Shown piece by piece: positions 48,316 to 57,526 of a stretch of DNA of 64,000 nt (the stretch's first letter is position 1; each line of letters starts with the position of its first letter). The notes under the pieces were generated by a model. It was not told the origin of the DNA. It saw only the letters and a program-made list of their open reading frames with translations, and made no database searches. Source of the DNA: Pythium myriotylum (Eukaryota; Oomycota; Peronosporomycetes; Pythiales; Pythiaceae); NCBI GenBank assembly GCA_023091665.1, contig JALJCQ010000003.1:744001-808000 (forward strand), given 5' to 3'. The position numbers were made by a program, and so were the translations under genes.

Positions 48316-48489
48316 GTACCAGTAAATCGGTACAATTCGCTCCAAAACCACCAAAAACCACTCCACCACCGGTGAAGGTGTGCAGCTCGCCGAACAGAAA
48401 GCCAGGGCGCATCAAGAAAAATCGAATGCGGTACCGATTCACTGGTACGAACAAGACCAGCACTCTCTTTTGTACCGAATAGACGGTAC
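48316..48489. promoter_or_regulatory. Three GTACC-N8-GGTAC palindromes in a divergent promoter
   Basis: Palindromic 18-bp sites at 48316-48333, 48431-48448 and 48472-48489, each with GTACC and GGTAC arms and exactly 8 bp between. The central 8 bp of the first site and the reverse complement of the second match at seven of eight positions (AGTAAATC, AGTGAATC). They lie 91-264 bp upstream of the TKL kinase ATG. The pattern suggests a dimeric transcription factor site; inferred. Confidence 0.6.
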
Positions 48490-48865
48490 ACCCGACGGCG
48501 GCACGTTGAGCAGGACCCCCTCTCTATCGCTCGGGCGGTGACTCCATCAACGCGAAAGCAACGTACGCTCGCCGGTCCGCCGCCGCCTCGCGTCCTCTGC
48601 ACGTCGCCAGCGCCCACGCACCGCGCCTGTCTCTGCACAGCGCATCTCCGCCGCGCCCTGTGGGTCGGGTGCCCACGCGTCGCTTCCGCCGCGTCCTCGG
48701 GCGACCTCTTGCCGCGAAGCGCTCGCTCGCTCGTCGGCGGCGCGTATCATCTTCCAGTGGCCGCGCCGAGTGTTGGTCTCTAGGTTCCTGCGTTCCCAGC
48801 GCACGTCAGTGGCGGCGGCTGAGTGTGGGTCTCGTCGATCCGATCGGCGCCACGACAAGATCGCC

Positions 48866-49766
48866 ATGTCGGGCCCCACGCGCCCCATTCCCATCAGCCA
48901 CGGCCACCGCTCGCAGCGCAGCTCGCCCGTGGGCGCCCACGAGACGGCCGCCAACGACGCGCATGACGCCTTGTCTCCCAATGGCATGATCTCCCACTCG
49001 TGTCCCGTCGTCAACGGCAACGCCGCGTACTTCGGCCCGCGCCACATCCCGCCGCGCGCGCCCGTCATCGGATCGCTCCCAGAGCCCAGCTTCATGCTCG
49101 GCGGCGCCGACGACGGCATGCCCGAGCTCGTGCTGCCCCCGCCGGCGCATTTCGAGAGCGGCAGCGCGTCGGCGCGCCGAGAGGCCTCGGTCGTCCAGGT
49201 CGCGAGCTCGTGTCCGGTCGACATCGGCTTTTTCAGACAAGGATCCCCTGCGCAACACCGCATGTGGTACGGATGCTTTTTTTTTTTGTCAAGAGGATGG
49301 CGCCGTTGACTTGTTGAATGTACGTACTGACCGACGCGCGATTTTTCTCATGTGCTCTAGGACCCCATCGCCGCGTGCCTCGGACGAGTTCGATCTTTCC
49401 AAATCGCCGGCGCTGGCCATGATGTCCGCCATGCGCCAGGCTCGCCGGCCAAGCACAGATTCGCGCCGCTCCGATGAAGACCGATTTGCACATGGCATCG
49501 CTGGCGCTCGAAGAATATCGGACCCACCATTCCGCCCGCAGCCGTCCAATTCGTTTGTGTCAACGTCACATTTCCAGTATATGGAGAGTTTCCCGCCAGA
49601 GGACGACGAAACCGAGTTCGGTATGCAAAATCTTTCGCTCGACGGCTCGTCAGCGATGCAGCCCATCTCTCGGACGAATCCAGATGAGCTGACAGGCCTG
49701 CCGCCGAGACGGCCTGAACGGCGGGGTTCCTACGATGGAGGCATTTTCCATTTTGAAGATCAATGA
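48866..49766 (+). CDS. Unknown Ser/Pro-rich protein (268 aa)
   Basis: Two exons, 48866-49266 and 49361-49766, with a 94-nt intron (GTACGG to CTCTAG) and matching phase; start ATG in context cgccATGtcg. The product is low in predicted structure. It has His/Pro/Arg-rich N-terminal sequence (SGPTRPIPISHGHRS), a middle with FGPRHIPPRAPVIGSLPEPS, and Ser/Arg clusters (RRPSTDSRRSDEDRF; RRISDP) that look like basophilic kinase and 14-3-3 sites. It ends in GGIFHFEDQ. No domain recognised. It is divergent from the TKL kinase across a 640-bp promoter with three palindromes, so co-regulation is possible. Codon bias supports coding, but the intron's poly-T and the exact start need transcript evidence. 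Confidence 0.62.
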
Positions 49767-49848
49767 AAAAGATCAGCTTGAAAATAAATATCCTTCATAG
49801 ACGTTGTCTCGAGTCTTTTTTGCAGCTTCAACATGTGTCAACTTGTCA

Positions 49849-51060
49849 TCAACCAGTTGGGTCCACGTAAAACATCGAATCCTTGCTCACGCTTGTAAGA
49901 GCGGTCTTTTGTGGAGACCTTACTAGTCCTTTGCCTTGTTTTTCTGTACGATCAAGCTGGCGGTGCTGCTCATCAAAAACTCGGGCTAAATGTTCGCCGT
50001 GGTGGAAGGCTTTTGTCGCGATTCTGAGCGTGTCCTGCTGAGCTGTCATGATATCTTGGTGGCGAGCGTACTCTTCAACACGACTGATGTGAGCAAGTAA
50101 TGTTGTGGCTTTGGCTTGAGCACGTAGTGCCCGTCTGTGCTTATCGAACTCGAATGAAAAGCGGTTCTGGGCGTAGTCACCTATCTTTGGGCTCGATGAT
50201 TCTTCGACCAACGGAAGCAGCCGGTGAGGCGGTGAGTTGCCGAGAACCATGTTGGGCTCATTATTGGTGACCATATGCTTTGAACTGGCGAGTGGAGATA
50301 ACTTGACAGGCGACGGGGAAAGACCGTTCACGTTGGCACTCAACTCAAGAAGTCGGTTTGCATGGTCGTGGATTTTCTCGAGATACCTTTGGTGTCGAAA
50401 GATGATATCTTGGGCGTCATGCTGCGGGGACGGTTTCTCAGTAAAGTGCAGATGCTCGACGAAGCTTTTGTAGTGAACATCGTCTTGAGTTGGTTCGTAT
50501 CGGTGCAAAAGAGTCAAAACTTCATGCTCAGTCAAGCCAAAGTGACTGTGCTGCAGCGTCCTCACGATCGTGTCCCGAGGCAAATAGCCCGTGTCTTTGT
50601 AGTCTTGCCCCTTGAGCGCGGCCAGGATAACGGAAGACTTGGAGCCTGCACCAATGGGACTTCGATACCAAGGCTCATCTTTAAACGATTTCCGATCGTG
50701 TTGGATTGTTGCGATGTTGGCACCCAGTCGCGTCTATGCGGATTTCCGCTTAGAACAGATCCAGTCGGTTATAAGCTCACGAGTTCAACAGTTACGCACC
50801 TCCGCGCTGTGATTATCATGCGGCTTGTCTGGCCCATGTAGACTTTCAAGTCCTCGGGGAATCGGCGCCAGATCGAGCTTCCATTTGGCTCGAAGCTGTC
50901 GCTTTCTCGAGGAGCCGTTGTGAGTTGGCGACGCGCTTGGAATTGGATCTTTGTGCGTGTATAACACAGGCGGTCCGCAATTATGGCCGTTTGGCTCATG
51001 CTTGTGTGGAGATGGGAGGTTTGTCTGTCCGACGTAGCCACGTCGGTGGTGGCGTCCCAT
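49849..51060 (-). CDS. Unknown protein with EF-hand-like N-terminal half (381 aa)
   Basis: Two exons, 51060-50800 and 50733-49849, with a 66-nt intron (GTGCGT to CATAG), phase 0. The N-terminal 85 residues include NGHNCGPPVLYTHKDPIP and a basic stretch. Exon 2 then has SSVILAALKGQDYKDTGYLP and TLQHSHFGLTEHEVLTLLHRY, followed by DVHYKSFVEHLHF. This helix-loop-helix rhythm resembles a pair of degenerate EF-hands; the loops lack a full set of calcium ligands (QDYKDTGYL is the closest). The C-terminal half is a helical, Gln/His-rich region (ARHQDIMTAQQDTLRIATKAFHHGEHLARVFDEQH). The combination is seen in some flagellar-associated proteins, but I cannot name the family. It converges with the Ser/Pro-rich gene, 82 bp apart. 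Confidence 0.65.
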
Positions 51061-51412
51061 AGTTTACAGTAGCTCGTCTTCGCTTGATGATGGCCGCGCT
51101 CATCCAAGTTCCGGCCAACAGCGCGCCTTGCTGCCGCTTCATGCCGAGAATCATAAGAGGCTGAGGTCGATGGGCTCGCCGAGCTCATCAATCGCAATTT
51201 TTAGACATTGTTTAACAGTATCGTTTGTGTGCTACAAAAGCAACGAGCTCATGCAGGTGACAAGAGAGTATCTTACGTTCGACAAGCGAATCCTAACATG
51301 GTAGCTAGAGGCGATTCGACTATTTTTTTTTTTTTTGCTCTTCCCGAATATTGCCACCAGCTACGGATGTAGGCCGTCGTGCTGTCAATACGCAGGAGGT
51401 GATGGACGGTCA

Positions 51413-52405
51413 CTAGAGCACCTTGACGACGACCTTGCCCACGGCACGACGAGACTTGACACGAGCCACACCCTCGAGTGCCTTCTCAAACGGTACGACC
51501 GAGTCCACAATCGCCTTGATCTTGCCCTCCTCGAACAGCTTGGTGATTTTGTCCAGATCCGACGTCGACGGGTACACGAGTACGCCACCAAGGTTGGTCG
51601 CACCGAATTCGGATGGGATTGGGTTCGACACGCCTAGCAGTGTCACGAATTCGCCGGTCTGCTTCTTGAGAACCTTCTGGGCGCCCTCGTTCCACGCGTT
51701 CGGCTCGAAGCCACAGTCATAGACAATGTCGATCGAGTGCGGTTCAATGACGTCGACCCACTTCTGAGTGCGGTAGTCGATGACCACATCGGCACCAAGC
51801 GACTTGAGGAGCGCCTCGTTCTTGGTGCTGCCCGTGACGATCACGTGCGCGCCAGCATTCTTGGCGAACTGAATGGCGTACAGACCCGTGGCGCCGCTGC
51901 CGCCCAAGATGAGTACACGCTGGTTGAGGCCGCTGGCGAGCTTGGTGTAGTCGAAGAACGCCTGGTAGCTAGTGAGCGCGACGAGCGGCACGCTGGCGGC
52001 CTGGTCGAAGTCGAGGTTCTTGGGCTTGAGTGCAATGTACTGCTGGTCGATCTCGACGTACTCGGCGACCGTGCCGCGGTCCGTGAACGAAGTCATAGCG
52101 TAGACTTCGTCTCCGATCTTGAGACGGCTCGGGTGGACTCCTGGGCCGACCTGGACGACCGTGCCGGCGACATCGAAGCCAAAACGGTGCGGCTTGTCCT
52201 TGGACGGCGTGCTGGCCGTGAGCGCGACGCCCGCGACTTCGACGAGCTTGTAGTCGACCGGGTTGAGCGCGGCGCTGTGGACTTTGATGCGCACGCGCTG
52301 CGCCGGGAGCGGCGGAGCGGCGACCTCGGCGAGCTTGACTTGCTCTTCGACGGCGCCGTAGCTCTTGTAGACGTAGGCCTTGTAGGTGGCAGGGACAGCA
52401 GCCAT
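51413..52405 (-). CDS. Medium-chain dehydrogenase, quinone oxidoreductase-like
   Basis: Single-exon gene of 330 residues; ATG 52405 (MAAVPATYKAYVYKSYG). It belongs to the medium-chain dehydrogenase/reductase superfamily, NADPH:quinone reductase type. Seen: the GroES-like N-terminal half (VRIKVHSAALNPVDYKL; RFGFDVAGTVVQVGPGVHPSRLKIGDEVYA), then a Rossmann cofactor domain (RVLILGGSGATGLYAIQFAKNAGAHVIVTGS; LGADVVIDY) and a C-terminal FEKALEGVARVKSRRAVGKVVVKV, which is typical. No zinc-ligand Cys cluster is present, so it is a zinc-free reductase using NAD(P)H. Cytosolic, no targeting signal. Possible substrates are quinones or enones; unproven. Confidence 0.92.
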   Translation of the reverse strand: MAAVPATYKAYVYKSYGAVEEQVKLAEVAAPPLPAQRVRIKVHSAALNPVDYKLVEVAGVALTASTPSKDKPHRFGFDVAGTVVQVGPGVHPSRLKIGDEVYAMTSFTDRGTVAEYVEIDQQYIALKPKNLDFDQAASVPLVALTSYQAFFDYTKLASGLNQRVLILGGSGATGLYAIQFAKNAGAHVIVTGSTKNEALLKSLGADVVIDYRTQKWVDVIEPHSIDIVYDCGFEPNAWNEGAQKVLKKQTGEFVTLLGVSNPIPSEFGATNLGGVLVYPSTSDLDKITKLFEEGKIKAIVDSVVPFEKALEGVARVKSRRAVGKVVVKVL

Positions 52406-52817
52406 GGCGTTTGTGGAGTGTGTGGACGGAGGGATTTTCGGTTATGCGCTCGTCGACGATGGTGATCTCTTCAAGAGATCTTCTCACGAGACACGCATGA
52501 TGGGGAAGGTCAGTTGTGCGGTGATGAGTTTTGAGAAGTGTGGTGATGCTATGTAGTCGTTCTATGTGTGGAGGAGACCTTGGAAACCACATAAGTGAGT
52601 GAGAAACGTCGTTATGGCTGGTAAATAGATCTGACTAGGTCACAATAATCATTCGGTATTGATAAACAAGGAGTAATCGACAGTATCCACAAAAGTGATT
52701 GACGAATTCTCCGAAGACTTCAACCAAAGACCCCAATCGAAGGGGAGAGGCTCGCTCCGTCATCCTCGCGACGACGGGACGTGGTCTCGTGGGCAAACAC
52801 GAGTCTCAATCCTTGAC

Positions 52818-52955
52818 GATGCAAAAGCACGCGAGGAAGACAATGATAGTGATGAAAGGTGGCGTCGATGGCGTCACGACGGTGTGTATTACGACATTAC
52901 ACTGGCAGGGCGAGTCTCCATGATACAAATGCAGGCGAGGAAGACAATGATAGTG
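52818..52955 (+). repeat. Imperfect 104-bp tandem duplication
   Basis: GAT(G/A)CAAA(A/T)GCA begins each unit at 52818 and 52922, followed by the shared run GCGAGGAAGACAATGATAGT. A second shared run, GTGTATTACGACA, occurs at about 52882 and 52981. Because 104 is not a multiple of three the two copies lie in different frames, suggesting noncoding or decayed sequence. Confidence 0.6.
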
Positions 52956-53267
52956 GGAATGCTATTGCATCACCCTGCTGTGTATTACGACAATGTTGAT
53001 AGCTCCTCTTTGGAGCAATGTAAAGTCCGCAATCAGCTACAGCTGGCTGATGAGACGCTCGTTGGGACCACACGTTCGAACTCATTCTACAAGAAGAAGG
53101 CGCCAACAGCGAGCGTGCCCATGGCAGTGAACCGAGCTGTCCTCCAGGATCAGAGTTTGCTGATTGAGTAAGCTCCACAGACACGCACCACGTGATCGTG
53201 CGTGCCGATTCGTCAGTCGCTTCTGGTGGACTCGCGACGGTGATCTCGTGATGAGCAGCTCTTGTGC

Positions 53268-53314
53268 AGACCTTCATTCCTGCCATGTCAACTTAATGGC
53301 AGGAATGAAGGTCT
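53268..53314. repeat. Perfect 19-bp inverted repeat (hairpin)
   Basis: Arms 53268-53286 (AGACCTTCATTCCTGCCAT) and 53296-53314 are exact reverse complements, separated by a 9-nt loop. It lies about 310 bp upstream of the first old yellow enzyme. Could be a small-RNA precursor, an element end or a replication artefact of a small insertion. Confidence 0.7.
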
Positions 53315-53578
53315 TACTCGTTTACTAATCCCCAGGGGCACCATTTCTCGGCTTTGGATGCGCTCTCTTAGAACCGAATATATACAAACACCAAGTCAAC
53401 GGCTAGACAAGTCATCCTAAACCAGGGCAACCACGCCGCAACTCGGTGGCATAGATATCGGCAACGGTGGAAGGCAACATGGCCACTGATTCGGACGTTT
53501 GCACGCGCCACGACTGCGGTTGGCTGCGCGGAAGCACGAAGCCGCCTCCACCAGTCGGCCCATGCACTCGATTTAGCT

Positions 53579-53594
53579 GCTCGTTCCTCAAATT
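53579..53594 (+). promoter_or_regulatory. Probable oomycete initiator core, old yellow enzyme 1
   Basis: GCTCGTTCCTCAAATT fits the 16-bp oomycete Inr-FPR core (GCTCATTYYNCAWTTT) with two or three mismatches and lies 34 bp before the ATG, the usual distance for a transcription start. Confidence 0.5.
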
Positions 53595-53627
53595 GCCTCG
53601 TCACTAAGCCATTGCAATCCACTAACG

Positions 53628-54749
53628 ATGGCCGACCTCAAGAACTACGAGATCTTCACGCCCTTCAAGATCGGAGACCTCACGCTCAAGAACCGCATCG
53701 TTCTCAGCCCGCTAACGCGTGCACGCTCCGATATCCATACGCGTGCACCAAACCAGATGAACGTTGAGTACTACGCGCAACGCGCCAGTGCCGGACTCAT
53801 CTTCACGGAGGCGAGTGCCGTCTCGGAGCAAGGCTACGGATGGCACGGCGCGCCGGCACTCTACAACGAGGTGCATCTGGAGGGATGGAAGCGCGTCGTG
53901 GACGCGGTGCACGCGCGGGACGGCAAGATCATTTTGCAGTTGTGGCACATGGGTCGTCTGGCGCACTCTAGTTTCAACGCGAAGAAGGAGATCGTGTCGG
54001 CATCGAACATTGGACCTGCCCCCGGCCGTCTCCGTGATGCGAATGGCGAGCATGTCGACTATGAAGTTCCTCGTGCCTTGACGACTGAAGAGATCGCGGG
54101 CGTTGTTGAAGACTACCGCAAGTCGGCTGAGCTCGCGAAGCGCGCTGGCTTCGACGGTGTGGAGGTGCACACGGTCGGTTACCTGCCGGACCAATTCATC
54201 CAGACGGTGACCAACAATCGCACAGACAAGTACGGTGGTTCACTCGAAAATCGTGCCCGATTCTTGCTTGAAATCATCGATGCACTGAAGACAGTTTGGC
54301 CTGCGAATCGTATCGGTGTGCGTTTGTCACCTAACGGCGGCTGGGGCGGTATGGGTGAAGCTTCCAACGTCGAGACGTACCTCTACGTGATGTCGGAGCT
54401 TGACAAGAAGGATATTGGCTTTATCGCTATCCACGACGGTGTTGGCTTCGGTCACCACGACAAGTGCCGCCGCGTGACTGTCCACGATGTCCGAAAGGTG
54501 TTCAAGGGAGCAGTCATCGCGTGCAACAGCTTCACCCGTGATATCGCTGAAGGCGTCATCCGCAGTGGTGCCGCTGACGCCGTAAGCCTTGGACGCCCGT
54601 TCATCTCAAACCCGGATCTAGTGGAGCGATTCCAGAACGACTGGCCGTTGGCCCCTGAGGCGCCGTATGAGCACTTCTGGGATGCCTCGAAGGGTGTGGA
54701 AGGTTACATCGACTACAAGCCCTACGTTCCCCTGGCAACGAAGGAGTAA
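53628..54749 (+). CDS. Old yellow enzyme-family ene-reductase, copy 1 (373 aa)
   Basis: FMN-dependent NADPH ene-reductase of the OYE/12-oxophytodienoate reductase family. Single exon. Family blocks: IFTPFKIGDLTLKNRIVLSP, LTRARSD, QRASAGLIFTEASAVSEQGYGW, LQLWHMGRLAH, the barrel segment FDGVEVHTVGYLPDQFIQ, NNRTDKYGGSLENRARFLLE, and the phosphate-binding end IRSGAADAVSLGRPFISNPDLVERF. The usual active-site box is HGA(N/H)GYLxDQF. Here it is HTVGYLPDQF: the first His and the Tyr proton donor are kept, but the box is one residue shorter and the second His/Asn is missing. Activity is likely but substrate choice may differ. A tandem paralogue lies 1.7 kb downstream. Confidence 0.92.
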   Translation: MADLKNYEIFTPFKIGDLTLKNRIVLSPLTRARSDIHTRAPNQMNVEYYAQRASAGLIFTEASAVSEQGYGWHGAPALYNEVHLEGWKRVVDAVHARDGKIILQLWHMGRLAHSSFNAKKEIVSASNIGPAPGRLRDANGEHVDYEVPRALTTEEIAGVVEDYRKSAELAKRAGFDGVEVHTVGYLPDQFIQTVTNNRTDKYGGSLENRARFLLEIIDALKTVWPANRIGVRLSPNGGWGGMGEASNVETYLYVMSELDKKDIGFIAIHDGVGFGHHDKCRRVTVHDVRKVFKGAVIACNSFTRDIAEGVIRSGAADAVSLGRPFISNPDLVERFQNDWPLAPEAPYEHFWDASKGVEGYIDYKPYVPLATKE

Positions 54750-56335
54750 GAGTAGGAAAACGACAGTCGTTTATCCAAACTGATGGGCTCTTCTACTTCG
54801 TTGGCATCGTCGATGAACCACGGGGGCTAAATCAGCGTCCACTTGAGCCACAGTCTTGAGTTTGCAAAATTGAGAGCAAAAACACAAAGTTGAAGTTGAT
54901 CAACATTCTCTTGGACCATGTTTGGGTGTTCCAGTAGTACCAGCGATGCTCATCATTCATCAGTCGACAGCTTACGTACATCCACTTGACGATCGCTGAA
55001 ACAAACGTTCACACATATCCAAATGGGAAAGTAGGCCACATGGCAGCGAGATCACAGGTTCGAAACACTCCACCTCCATCTCGCACACATACAGTATTCC
55101 AAGTTCGCAATGATAATTTTCTTTGCCAGACTGGCTAAATTCTGATGGCTCCACGATATCCTGGACTGGACTGGACTGAAGTTGTACGCGTTAGCCGCGG
55201 CGTCGTAAAGTGGCATTGCCACGCAACGTGGAGCCCTTGATTCATTCCTCGCACCCACCACGCGAACCGAAGCTAGCGTAAAAATCTTCAGGCCATTGTC
55301 CCTGCGGTATGAAAAGGCCATGTCAGCGAAAGCAACATCATTGTCGTTGAATAGATCTAACGTAGCGAAGGTCGCACCACTACTGGTCGTCTAAATCCCA
55401 CGGCTCTGGCGATGATCCTGTCGAATAAAGAAGTCAGCCACTGTGGACCGTCGGCGATTGCAGTTTTACCTCCAAGGCGAACTCGATTATACTATCGAGG
55501 TGGTACACACGGTTCCAAAATCGGAATCAACGCTCCTCGGTGTCGAATTCGATGATCGACGACGCCTTCACAATGGACCTATGTTGTAAATAGGAGTCAT
55601 CGCTGAAGAATTCGAAATATTAACGGAGAGACCAACCAAGAAGTAGACTGGGACCCGTGATGCTCAATCAGCTGTCAATATCGTTCATTGCCGACAACTG
55701 TGTATGACTACCGGCAAATTTACTGGAAAAGGTCATCAACACTCGAAACCAACGGTGAATAAGGCGCGATACCACAAGCATTGAGCGTTGCTGATAGTTG
55801 GAAATACGGGTTTTCTCAGGACGGCAACACCGCGGAAGTCACTTCATTCAATACGCCAGATTCGTCATCACCAGGCCCGCTGAAATGGCCATAATCGGTT
55901 AAGTGGTGACGGAAACAATCGTCAACGGGACGACTTCGCGTTGATGGTGCTCACGTAGGCGCTCATTGTAGTTGCCAATCTTCAGGAACAGCACTCTTGC
56001 CTCTCCTTGACCTTCATTGCGTCCAATAGACGATGCACTTCACAGAGACTCGTTAACTGCGAGTTCTCCAGAACTGTATGCGACGAAAGCACAAGAGCCA
56101 CGTGGAGGTCGATCAACGGGTCGATGATCAACGGGTAGATGAATGCTAAGCTCCACGCCGCGCACGTCGCACTCTGTTCACCCCACCGCGGCAAGAGTGA
56201 AGGTTTGGGTGTTTATTCATCCATCAATGGTCCTTTCAACGGCCTACAGATACGAAGTCATTTATTACACAGTGTACACCATCATGTTGTCGGGGCTGTG
56301 GTGTCCACTGCCCCCGAAAACTTACCATCACCTGC
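54750..56335. pseudogene. Decayed sequence between the two old yellow enzyme genes
   Basis: About 1.6 kb, visibly less G+C-rich than the genes. Minus-strand fragments look like former protein: DLFNDNDVAFADMAFSYRRD with GLKIFTLASVRVVGARNESR at about 55200-55370, GILYVCEMEVECFEPVISLP at about 55030-55110 in another frame, and HTVLENSQLTSLCEVHRLLD at about 56000-56080. They are split by stops and frame changes. I cannot name the source; it may be an old retroelement or a dead gene. A short direct repeat (GATCAACGGGT) sits at 56112 and 56127. Confidence 0.35.
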
Positions 56336-56360
56336 GCTCACTCCACCAGTCACAATTCGA
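56336..56360 (+). promoter_or_regulatory. Probable initiator region, old yellow enzyme 2
   Basis: GCTCACTCC at 56336-56344 followed by CACAATTCGATTTG from 56351 resembles the oomycete Inr-FPR core with a longer gap, 69 bp before the ATG at 56405. Weaker than the site of copy 1. Confidence 0.35.
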
Positions 56361-56404
56361 TTTGACCCCCGAAAAGCAAGTGAACCCCCTCACCACGAAC
56401 GACT

Positions 56405-57526
56405 ATGACCGACCTCAAGAACTACGAGATCTTCACGCCCTTCAAGATCGGAGACCTCACGCTCAAGAACCGCATCGTCTTCGGTCCACTTACGCGTGCC
56501 CGCTCCGATATCGCCACGCGCGCGCCAAACCAGATGAACGTTGAGTACTACTCACAGCGAACCAGCGCTGGACTTATCATCTCTGAGGCGAGCGCCGTCT
56601 CGGAGCAAGGCTACGGATGGCACGGCGCGCCGGCACTCTACAACGAGGTGCATCTGGAGGGATGGAAGCGCGTCGTGGACGCGGTGCACGCGCGGGACGG
56701 CAAGATCATTTTGCAGTTGTGGCACATGGGTCGTCTGGCGCACTCTAGTTTCAACGCGAAGAAGGAGATCGTGTCGGCGTCGAACATTGGTCCTGCCCCC
56801 GGTCGTCTCCGCAATTCTGACGGAGAGCACGTTGAGTTCGAGGTACCGCGTGCATTGGCTACAGAGGAGATCCCTGGTATCATCGAAGACTACCGTAAGT
56901 CGGCTGAGCTCGCGAAGCGCGCTGGCTTCGACGGCGTCGAACTCCTCACGATCGGATGTCTGCCCGACCAATTCATCCAGACGGTGACCAACAACCGTAC
57001 GGATAAATACGGCGGATCAATGGAGAACCGGTCCCGGTTTGTCCTCGAGATTGTCGATGCCCTCAAGACGGTCTGGCCTGCGGATCGTATCGGCGTGCGC
57101 GTGGCACCCAATGGTATCCACGGCGGCATGGGTGAGGCCACCAACGCCGAGACGTACCTCTACATGATTTCCGAACTCGACAAGAAGGATATCGGCTTCA
57201 TTGCAATCCACGATGGCGTCGGCTTCGCCCACCACGACAAGTGCCGCCGCGTGACTGTCCACGACGTCCGGAAGGTGTTCAGGGGCGCTGTCATCGCGTG
57301 CAACAGCTTGACGCGAGACATCGCCGAGGGTCTCGTCCGCAGTGGCGCGGCCGACGCCGTTTGCTTCGGTCGTGCGTACATCTCGAACCCGGACCTGGTC
57401 GAGCGATTCCAGCACGACTGGCCGTTGGCCCCCGAGGCGCCGTACGAGCACTTCTGGGACGCGTCGAAAGGCGCGGAAGGCTACGTCGACTACAAGCCGT
57501 ACTCGCCGTCGGTCGAGAAAGCCTGA
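56405..57526 (+). CDS. Old yellow enzyme-family protein, copy 2, altered active site
   Basis: Tandem paralogue of 53628-54749, same length (373 aa), single exon. FMN-binding parts are intact (IFTPFKIGDLTLKNRIVFGP, LQLWHMGRLAH, NNRTDKYGGSMENRSRFVLE, VRSGAADAVCFGRAYISNPDL). The active-site box, however, reads FDGVELLTIGCLPDQF: the substrate-binding His is Leu, the second His/Asn position is absent and the proton-donor Tyr is Cys. Classic ene-reduction should be impaired; it may bind another substrate or act without catalysis. Codons are well maintained, with no stop or frameshift, so the gene is probably still under selection. A 185-bp stretch (56594-56778) is identical in DNA to copy 1, which points to gene conversion. 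Confidence 0.9.
   Translation: MTDLKNYEIFTPFKIGDLTLKNRIVFGPLTRARSDIATRAPNQMNVEYYSQRTSAGLIISEASAVSEQGYGWHGAPALYNEVHLEGWKRVVDAVHARDGKIILQLWHMGRLAHSSFNAKKEIVSASNIGPAPGRLRNSDGEHVEFEVPRALATEEIPGIIEDYRKSAELAKRAGFDGVELLTIGCLPDQFIQTVTNNRTDKYGGSMENRSRFVLEIVDALKTVWPADRIGVRVAPNGIHGGMGEATNAETYLYMISELDKKDIGFIAIHDGVGFAHHDKCRRVTVHDVRKVFRGAVIACNSLTRDIAEGLVRSGAADAVCFGRAYISNPDLVERFQHDWPLAPEAPYEHFWDASKGAEGYVDYKPYSPSVEKA

Larger units (their letters stand above)
52406..53627. other. Gene-poor interval with tandem duplication and hairpin
   Basis: About 1.2 kb between the MDR gene and the first old yellow enzyme. It holds an imperfect tandem duplication (units beginning at 52818 and 52922, period 104 bp) and a perfect 19-bp hairpin at 53268-53314. 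An open frame at 52695-53171 has no ATG start and the duplication shifts its frame, so I do not call it a gene. The first 200 bp upstream of the MDR ATG are probably its promoter. Confidence 0.5.

Noticed and set aside
52695..53171. Possible 158-residue gene
   Set aside because: No ATG start, contains a 104-bp duplication out of frame, and no protein-like conservation visible.
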